Part shown: in pieces, positions 58,382 to 64,000 of the stretch
Layout of the letters: the number at the start of each line of letters is the position of its first letter
Numbering within the stretch: the stretch's first letter is position 1
Origin: Methylobacteriaceae bacterium
GTDB lineage: Bacteria > Pseudomonadota > Alphaproteobacteria > Rhizobiales > Beijerinckiaceae
NCBI GenBank assembly: GCA_947444195.1
Contig: CANEZL010000004.1
Coordinates: forward strand, 124,001 to 188,000
Reading direction: 5' to 3'
Length of the DNA: 64,000 bases
The notes under the pieces: model-generated
Databases searched by the model: none
Seen by the model: the letters and a program-made list of their open reading frames with translations, nothing else
Told to the model about the DNA's origin: nothing
Made by a program: the position numbers and the translations under genes

Positions 58382-59779
58382 TCAGCGCACGGGCACCCGG
58401 CGCAGCACGCTCGTGAGGATGCCGAGGAGCGCCAGCGCCACCGCCCACCACAGGGCGTGGCCGATGGCCGTGCCGGTTCCGAGCCCGTGGGTCAGCCCGA
58501 AGATCACCGCCACCAGGGCGGCGCCGAGCGACTGGCCGGTGAGGCGGGCGGTGGACTGCATGCCGCTGGCGCCGCCGCTGCGCTCGCGCGGGGCCGCGGT
58601 GATGATGACCCGGTTGTTCGGGGACTGGAACAGGCCGAAGCCCAGCCCGCACAGGGCGAGGCGCCAGGCGATGTCGAGGGCCTCGGGCGCGGGCGGCAGC
58701 AGGGCGATGGCGCCGAGGCCCGCGGCCATCAGGGCGAGGCCGATGCCCCCGAGGAGGCCCGGCGGGTAGCGGTCGGCGAGCCGCCCCGAGATCGGCGCCA
58801 TCAGGGCGATGGCGATGGGCCAGGGGGTGAGCAGGAAGCCGGCTTCCGTGCTCGAGCGGTGCAGCACGTCCTGGAAGTAGAAGGGCAGGGCGATGTAGGC
58901 GATCATCTGCGCCGCGAACGCGAGGATCGAGGAGGCCATCGACAGGGCGAAGGCCGGGATGCGCAGGAGGTCGACGGGCAGGAGGGGCGCGGTGAGCCGC
59001 ATCTGGCGCCGCACGAAGACGACGCCGACGAGGCCCGCCGCCGCCAGGACGGCGAGCGCCCGGCCCTGCCCGCCCGGATCGCCGAGATGGTCGATGCCGA
59101 CGATCAGGAGGCCGAAGGTCAGGGCGTTGAGCAGGGCGCTCAGCCCGTCGAAGCGCGCGCCGCTGCGGGGCGTCGCCGGCAGGGTGCGGGAGGCCACGGC
59201 GAGCGCCGTCAGCCCCACCGGCAGGTTCACGAGGAACAGCCAGGGCCACGAGGCCACCGAGAGGATCGCGGCGGCCACCGTCGGCCCGGCCGCCGAGGCC
59301 ACGGCGACCACCAGGGCGGTGTTGCCGACCCCGCGCCCGATCATCCGGTGCGGGTAGATGAAGCGCACCAGCGCGATGTTCACGCTCATCACGCCCGCCG
59401 CGCCGAGCCCTTGGGCGATCCGCGCCGCGATCAGGGCCTCGAGGTTCGGCGCGAGCGCGCAGGCGAGGGAGGCCGCCACGAACACGGCGAGCCCCGCGAG
59501 GTAGACCCTGCGGTAGCCCAGGATGTCGCCCAGCGAGGCCAGGGGCAGCAGCGCGGCGGTCACCGCGATCTGGTAGCCGTTGACCACGAAGATCGCGGCG
59601 TTCGGCGTGACGGCGAGGTCGCGGGCCATCACCGGCAGGGCCACGTTGACGATCGCCCCGTCGAGCACCGCCATGGTCATGGCGAGCCCGATCGCCAGCA
59701 TGGCGAGCAGCCGCTCGCGCACGGGCAGACCGTCCTGCGCCCGCGTCTCGGCTTCCCTGGGGCCGGCCGCCTCGACCAT
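58382..59779 (-). CDS. MFS transporter, DHA2 (EmrB/QacA) type
   Basis: A 465-residue 14-helix exporter. Motif DGAIVNVALPVMARDL with the membrane Asp, motif A LGDILGYRRVYLAG, and the later RLADRYPPGLLGGI loop are characteristic of EmrB/QacA drug and toxin exporters. It is divergent from the secreted hydrolase at 59949; two 19-bp direct repeats lie between them. Confidence 0.92.
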   Translation of the reverse strand: MVEAAGPREAETRAQDGLPVRERLLAMLAIGLAMTMAVLDGAIVNVALPVMARDLAVTPNAAIFVVNGYQIAVTAALLPLASLGDILGYRRVYLAGLAVFVAASLACALAPNLEALIAARIAQGLGAAGVMSVNIALVRFIYPHRMIGRGVGNTALVVAVASAAGPTVAAAILSVASWPWLFLVNLPVGLTALAVASRTLPATPRSGARFDGLSALLNALTFGLLIVGIDHLGDPGGQGRALAVLAAAGLVGVVFVRRQMRLTAPLLPVDLLRIPAFALSMASSILAFAAQMIAYIALPFYFQDVLHRSSTEAGFLLTPWPIAIALMAPISGRLADRYPPGLLGGIGLALMAAGLGAIALLPPAPEALDIAWRLALCGLGFGLFQSPNNRVIITAAPRERSGGASGMQSTARLTGQSLGAALVAVIFGLTHGLGTGTAIGHALWWAVALALLGILTSVLRRVPVR

Positions 59780-59839
59780 CCCGGCGCTCCCGATGAAAAG
59801 GATCCCGCCGCCTGCTCTGACGGAGCGGGGCCGGGCCGT

Positions 59840-59877
59840 CGAGACGCCCCATGTGCCCCGAGACGCCCCATGTGCCC
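59840..59877. repeat. 19-bp direct tandem repeat between divergent MFS and hydrolase genes
   Basis: CGAGACGCCCCATGTGCCC occurs twice without a gap (59840-59858, 59859-59877), and a third partial CATGTGCCCTATGT follows. Perfect repeats in a divergent promoter region suggest sites for a regulator. Confidence 0.7.
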
Positions 59878-59948
59878 TATGTCACCTCGCGGCAGGGGCC
59901 GCGCGGCGCCGCGCCTTTCCACCGCCACAGCCAGGATCCCCAGGAACC

Positions 59949-61004
59949 ATGTCGACGACCGTGACCCGGACCATGCTCGAGGCTCGCCCCCTCGCGGCCC
60001 TGTGCCTCGCGGCGATGCTCGCCGGCCTGCCGTTGCCGGCCGCCGCGCAAGGGGCGCCCGACCAAGGGTCGCCCGAGCCGCTGGGCATCGCGCTGGAAGG
60101 CTTCGCCTATCCCTATCCGGTCGCCTTCCTGCCGCTCGCCCGCGACGGCGAGGCCCAGCGCCTCGCCTACATGGACGTGCCGGCGGCGGGCGCGCCGAAC
60201 GGGCGCACGGTGGTGCTCCTGCACGGGCGCAACTTCCCGTCGAGCTACTGGGCGCCGGTGATCCCGGCCCTCGCGCGGGCCGGCTACCGGGTGGTGGTGC
60301 CGGACCAGCTCGGCTTCGGCAAATCCTCCAAGCCCGTCGGGCCCTACACCTTCGACCGGATGGCCGCCGACACCGTGGCGCTCCTCGACGCGCTGTCCCT
60401 GCGCCGGGTCGACGTGGTGGCCCATTCCATGGGCGGCATGCTCGCGGTGCGGCTCGCCCGCAACGCGCCGGACCGGGTCAACAGCCTCGTCCTGGAGGCG
60501 CCGATCGGCCTGGAGGATTACCGCTTCTCGGTGCCGCCGGTGCCGGACGCGGTGCTGCTCCAGCGCGAGGGCGACCTCACGGCCGCGGCCTACCGCCGGC
60601 AATTGATGACGAGCTACGCCCTCTCGCTGCCCGAGACGGCCATCGAGCCCTTCGTGGAGATCCGCGAGCGGGTGAAGGGCTCGGGCGAGTACCGGCGCTG
60701 GCTGCAATCCTTCGTGAATTCCTATCAGGCGATCTGGGGCCAGCCCGTGGTGCACGAGATCCCGCTGGTGCAGGTGCCGACCCTGTTCCTGATGGGGGCC
60801 AACGACCACAACGCCCCCGGAAAGCCCTTCGCCCCGCCGGAACTCGCCAAGGGCATGGGCCGCAACGCCGAGAACGCGCGGGCGCTCGCCGCCCGGATGC
60901 CGAACGGTCAGGCCGAGGTCTTCGAGGGCGTCGGCCACCTCGTCCACATGGAGGCGACCGACCGCTTCAACACCCGCGTGGTCGGCTTCCTCGACAGCCA
61001 TTGA
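59949..61004 (+). CDS. Secreted alpha/beta hydrolase
   Basis: A 351-residue protein with a signal peptide (LAALCLAAMLAGLPLPAAAQG, cleavage near residue 34). The hydrolase core shows VVLLHGRNFPSSYWAP, PDQLGFGKSS, nucleophile VVAHSMGGMLAV and the His in FEGVGHLVHMEA, with Asp in LFLMGANDHNAP. It would act in the periplasm; substrate unknown. An adjacent exporter of opposite orientation may share control. Confidence 0.9.
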   Translation: MSTTVTRTMLEARPLAALCLAAMLAGLPLPAAAQGAPDQGSPEPLGIALEGFAYPYPVAFLPLARDGEAQRLAYMDVPAAGAPNGRTVVLLHGRNFPSSYWAPVIPALARAGYRVVVPDQLGFGKSSKPVGPYTFDRMAADTVALLDALSLRRVDVVAHSMGGMLAVRLARNAPDRVNSLVLEAPIGLEDYRFSVPPVPDAVLLQREGDLTAAAYRRQLMTSYALSLPETAIEPFVEIRERVKGSGEYRRWLQSFVNSYQAIWGQPVVHEIPLVQVPTLFLMGANDHNAPGKPFAPPELAKGMGRNAENARALAARMPNGQAEVFEGVGHLVHMEATDRFNTRVVGFLDSH

Positions 61005-61016
61005 GGATGAAACGTA

Positions 61017-61046
61017 GGGCCCCCCGGTCCGGAGACCGGGGGGCCC
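61017..61046 (+). terminator. Strong hairpin after the hydrolase gene
   Basis: GGGCCCCCCGGTC and GACCGGGGGGCCC are perfect 13-base complements with a four-base loop, 12 bp after the stop. Only two T residues follow, so it may act as a barrier or Rho-assisted terminator. Confidence 0.6.
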
Positions 61047-61125
61047 TTCGAGCTTCGGTGATGCCCGGTCCCATACGCGCTCCGAGCGCTCGCTTCGACC
61101 GACTGAAGGGCGCTTGTCCCATCTT

Positions 61126-61293
61126 CCTTGCGGGGAGGGGTGCGGGGTGGGGGTGGTGCAGGATCGAGCGTCCCGGTGCCGTCTGCGCCACCCCCACCTC
61201 CGGCTCCTCCCCACCCGGATCGGGCCTGCCCGATCCGGGCCAAGCAAGGTGCGGATCTCGGGCAAGCCCGAGATCCGGGGGAAGGAGAGGCCC
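61126..61293 (-). repeat. Dispersed palindromic repeat with invertible core, copy 2
   Basis: Read on the minus strand, its outer parts match copy 1 (39676-39842) including both hairpins. The core (61157-61187), bounded by GGTGGGGGTGG (61146-61156) and CCACCCCCACC (61188-61198), is in the opposite relative orientation. It fills most of the interval between the hydrolase hairpin and the autotransporter gene. Confidence 0.8.
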
Positions 61294-61325
61294 GCCTGAA
61301 CCGAGCCGCCTGACCGGAGACCGGT

Positions 61326-64000
61326 TTAGAAGCGCCAGGTGAAGTTGCCCTTCACCGCGTGGTCCTCGACGCGGTCGCCGATCTGGCCGGTATAGGCGAT
61401 GCCCAGCGTGGCGTTCGGCGCGACCCGCAGATCCAGGCCCGCCTGGGCGACGAGGGCGTCGCGGGCGATCGGGATGCCGGCCGACAGGAAGGTCGGGCCG
61501 TTGCCGAAGGCCAGGAGTGCCGCCGGCACCACGTCGCCGAAGGCGCGGCGGTAGCCGACGAGGCCGCGCAGCGAGAGCGGCAGGCCGAGGCCGAGATCGA
61601 GCCCCGTCTGCGCCCGCAGGCCCGCGGTGACCGCGCTGACCTCGTAGGTGCGGGCAAAGCCGGTGAGCGCGGCCACGCCGCCGGCCTCCACGAAGCGGTC
61701 GTGCCCGATCGAGACGTGCGAGCCGCCGACGAAGGGCTCGATATAGGCGGCCGCCGCCTGGAGCGGGGCGGGCCCGTCCTTCGAGACGAGGGAGGCCGGC
61801 GCGCCCTGCCCGAGGAAGAAGCGGTAGCCGATCTCGCCGAAGCCCTGGACCGTGGAGCCGCCGGCCCGCGCGGTCGCTGTGTCCGAGACGCCGGCGAAGG
61901 CCACCGCCCGGCGGGTGCGGGTGCTGTTGTCGGCGTAGGTGGCGCCGAGCCGGAGCGAGAACGGCCCCGCCTCGTAGCCGCCGTAGACGCCGCCGTAGCC
62001 GCTCTCGACGGTGGCCGATTGCAGGCGGCCGGTGGTGTCGAGGCCGGCGGCGGTGTAGCCGCCGACGACGCCGAGCTTGATCCCGTTCTCGAGCCGGACG
62101 TCGGCGCCCAGCGCGAAGCCCGAGATCTGGCGGCTGAAGCCGGCGGCGTTGCCGTCCGAGCGCGCATCGCCGAAGCTGCCGAAGCCCTGGCCCCAGAGGC
62201 CGAACACCCGGGGGTCGAGGATGCGGGCGGCCACCGGCGCCACCGGGGCGGAGCGGCCGGGCAGGTCGGCGGTGTAGGTCGCCGGCAGGCGACCGTAGTT
62301 CAGGCCGTCGGCGGTGCCCGGCGTGGTGCCCCAGCGCAGGCGGTCGAGGATCGCCTCCCGCACGAAGAAGGCGGTGGCGTACTCGGTGGAGACCGTGCTG
62401 CCGTGCACGTCGCCGGCGAGCGCCTGGAAGGCGCCCCGCGCCTCGCCGGTGGTGAGGCCCACCGTGCGCTGGAACGGCGCGGTGCCCGCGCCGCCGCCCT
62501 GGATCGCGTCGGCGACCGCGCCCTGGTTGCGGTTCTGCGCGATCGTCGAGAAGGCGATGTCGTTGCGGGTGAGCGTGAGGCTGACGGCGTTGGCGGTGTA
62601 GCCGAGCGTCGGGTCGAGGAAGGCGAAGTTCGAGCTCACGCCCGCGAACTGGCCGCTGACCCCGCCCGCCGCCGTGAGCACGGTGTAGCGGGTGCGCGGG
62701 TCGTAGCCGCCCTGCGCCGCGCTGACCTGGACCGTGCCGCCCGCGAGGGTGGCGCTGCCGCCCGCCGCGAGGAGCGAGGCCTGGCCGGCGGCATTGGCGG
62801 CGACCTGATAGGCCGAGCCCGCCGCGAAGGCGACGTTGCCCGAGACGTTCAGGCTGCCGATCGCGCTCGCGGTGCCCGGCGCGACGGCGCCGCCCGCGTT
62901 GACGGCGAGGCCCGCCACCGTGCCGGTGCCGCCGAGCACGCCCCCCGAGCCGACGGTGACCGGGACGTTCACCCGGTCGCGCCCGTCGAGGACGAGGGTG
63001 CCGGAGACGTTGTCGAAGTAGCCGGCCGCGGTGAACAGGTCGAGGCGGGACCAGTAGCTCAGGGCCGTGCCGTAGAAGGCACTGAGCGCGTTGGTCTGCG
63101 TGTTGACGAGGATCTGGTTGATCGTGTCGCTCTGCAGGCTGCCGTAGAGGCCGCCGCTCGGGGCGATCGTCTGGGCGGCGGTGCTGCTGCCGCCGTAGAG
63201 GGGGGCGAGCAGGATGGAGGCGTCGGGGCCGCCGGCGGGGGCCGCCTCGCGCGGGGCCTGCGCGAAGGTGAGCGTCGGCAGGCCGTAGGTCAGGCGGGAC
63301 TGGTAGAGCGCTTGGTTCGCGGCGGTGGGCAGGTAGGGGTTGCCCGTGGTGTTCGCCGTGCCAGCGGCGCAGGCGGCGACGGTGTTGCCGCACTGGGCGG
63401 AGAGGTAGCTCTGGAGCTCGCCCTGCGCCCGCGTGAACAGGCCGGGCAGGTTGATCGCCGTGCCGGTGGTGCCCGCGTTGTTGATGTAGAGCGGGTTGGT
63501 GAAGCCCTGGGCGAGGTCGTAGGCCGAGAAGGCCCGCGAGGCGATGATGTCGAGGGGGTAGTGCACGCCCAGCACGATGCGGCTGTCGCCGTATTCCGCG
63601 GCGCGCGCCAGCATGTTCCGGTACTGCTGCGGCACCAGCATCGCGAGCAGGTAGCTGTCGGTATAGGCGTACTGGGTGTGCCCGCTCGGGAAGGAGGGGT
63701 TGGTGGCCAGCCCCGTCAGCGCCGTCGGGTCGAAGATGTTGTAGCTGTTGGGCGCCACCTGGATCGGGCGTGAGGAGCCGTAGACGTCCTGGCCGGGTTG
63801 CGTGTTCCGCACGCCGTAGGCGAGGTCGTAGACGCTGTCGCGGGTGTTGGGCAGGCCGTTGAAGGTCGGCAGCGTGTAGCCGGCCGGCGCGACGGCGGGC
63901 ACGGGCACGTAGCCCGCGGGCGTGGTGCTCGGATTGGTGGCGGCGCCGTTGGCGAAGTAGTTCTTGGCCACGCCGAGATTCGACGACAGGACCGAGTAGG
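61326..64000 (-). CDS. PAP2-phosphatase autotransporter, 3' part
   Basis: The frame is open to the window edge, so the N-terminus and signal peptide are outside; about 890 residues are present. The upstream half contains the acid-phosphatase motifs NPSFPSGHTQYAYTD and EYGDSRIVLGVHYPLDI. It is followed by a beta-helix/linker segment of Gly/Ala-rich repeats (GSGGVLGGTGTVAGLAVNAGG), and then a C-terminal autotransporter beta-barrel (FGLWGQGFGSFGDAR ... GNFTWRF with aromatic end). The phosphatase is presumably exposed outside the cell. The combination is uncommon but occurs in alpha- and other proteobacteria. Confidence 0.88.
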   Translation of the reverse strand, partial: YSVLSSNLGVAKNYFANGAATNPSTTPAGYVPVPAVAPAGYTLPTFNGLPNTRDSVYDLAYGVRNTQPGQDVYGSSRPIQVAPNSYNIFDPTALTGLATNPSFPSGHTQYAYTDSYLLAMLVPQQYRNMLARAAEYGDSRIVLGVHYPLDIIASRAFSAYDLAQGFTNPLYINNAGTTGTAINLPGLFTRAQGELQSYLSAQCGNTVAACAAGTANTTGNPYLPTAANQALYQSRLTYGLPTLTFAQAPREAAPAGGPDASILLAPLYGGSSTAAQTIAPSGGLYGSLQSDTINQILVNTQTNALSAFYGTALSYWSRLDLFTAAGYFDNVSGTLVLDGRDRVNVPVTVGSGGVLGGTGTVAGLAVNAGGAVAPGTASAIGSLNVSGNVAFAAGSAYQVAANAAGQASLLAAGGSATLAGGTVQVSAAQGGYDPRTRYTVLTAAGGVSGQFAGVSSNFAFLDPTLGYTANAVSLTLTRNDIAFSTIAQNRNQGAVADAIQGGGAGTAPFQRTVGLTTGEARGAFQALAGDVHGSTVSTEYATAFFVREAILDRLRWGTTPGTADGLNYGRLPATYTADLPGRSAPVAPVAARILDPRVFGLWGQGFGSFGDARSDGNAAGFSRQISGFALGADVRLENGIKLGVVGGYTAAGLDTTGRLQSATVESGYGGVYGGYEAGPFSLRLGATYADNSTRTRRAVAFAGVSDTATARAGGSTVQGFGEIGYRFFLGQGAPASLVSKDGPAPLQAAAAYIEPFVGGSHVSIGHDRFVEAGGVAALTGFARTYEVSAVTAGLRAQTGLDLGLGLPLSLRGLVGYRRAFGDVVPAALLAFGNGPTFLSAGIPIARDALVAQAGLDLRVAPNATLGIAYTGQIGDRVEDHAVKGNFTWRF

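Overview
This 64 kb window is very GC-rich DNA (roughly 70% by eye) from an alphaproteobacterium, almost certainly a Methylobacterium/Methylorubrum-type member of the Rhizobiales. Pointers are the order nuoLMN-birA-rnj-mce-proS-lolCD-dnaE, a regulatory PTS (HPr/EIIA/HprK) next to ChvG-ChvI, irr next to fabAB, PhnA-like/CsbD/YidB stress proteins, GGAAC-N16-CGTT (EcfG-type) promoters, GAAC-N7-GAAC (alphaproteobacterial LexA) boxes and Rhizobiales-type palindromic repeats. Names rest on motif recognition alone; no database was searched.

Layout. 1-9.5 kb: the end of the complex I operon (nuoL partial, nuoM, nuoN), biotin ligase, RNase J, methylmalonyl-CoA epimerase, a DUF1467 protein and proS, with a candidate structured small RNA on the minus strand between DUF1467 and proS. 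9.5-16.6 kb: lipoprotein-release genes lolC-lolD and DNA polymerase III alpha (dnaE), separated by a lower-GC insert with a DUF6998-like gene, a 34-residue single-membrane-span peptide behind a perfect LexA box, and a second perfect LexA box before dnaE. A probable alpha-r8/suhB (MmgR-like) sRNA follows dnaE. 16.5-22 kb: a small winged-helix-like protein, an Rmf/CrpP-like protein, a CrcB fluoride channel, then a cobalamin riboswitch ahead of a TonB-dependent receptor and a PepSY membrane protein. 22-26 kb: HPr, EIIA, HPr kinase and the ChvG/ChvI two-component system, all minus strand. 26.5-36 kb: HugZ-like protein, lepA, an internally deleted ISAs1-type element, recX, a membrane-anchored TAXI-type receptor, a GT2 glycosyltransferase, an alpha/beta hydrolase and a methyltransferase. 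36.2-36.7 kb: two nearly identical tRNA-Gly(GCC) genes in a tandem duplication. 36.7-49.5 kb: NUDIX and FAH-family enzymes, a D-2-hydroxyglutarate-dehydrogenase-like flavoprotein, a WecG-type glycosyltransferase, a block of small stress/envelope proteins, a PAS-LuxR regulator, a large FAD/Fe-S D-lactate-dehydrogenase-like protein and threonine aldolase. 50-64 kb: fabB, fabA, irr, an SH3 protein, a 2-hydroxyacid dehydrogenase, a GlxA-type regulator coupled to an isonitrile-hydratase-like protein, a SWIB-domain protein, an SDR, an MFS exporter, a secreted alpha/beta hydrolase, and a PAP2-phosphatase autotransporter running off the right edge.

The most interesting parts are non-coding or very small: the LexA-box/34-aa peptide/dnaE module, the two sRNA candidates, a 113-bp two-hairpin repeat whose copies begin exactly on the stop codon of the preceding gene, a ~168-bp palindromic repeat found with its core in both orientations, and a TonB/PepSY uptake locus that combines a B12 riboswitch with a perfect 15-bp palindrome at a possible second promoter.
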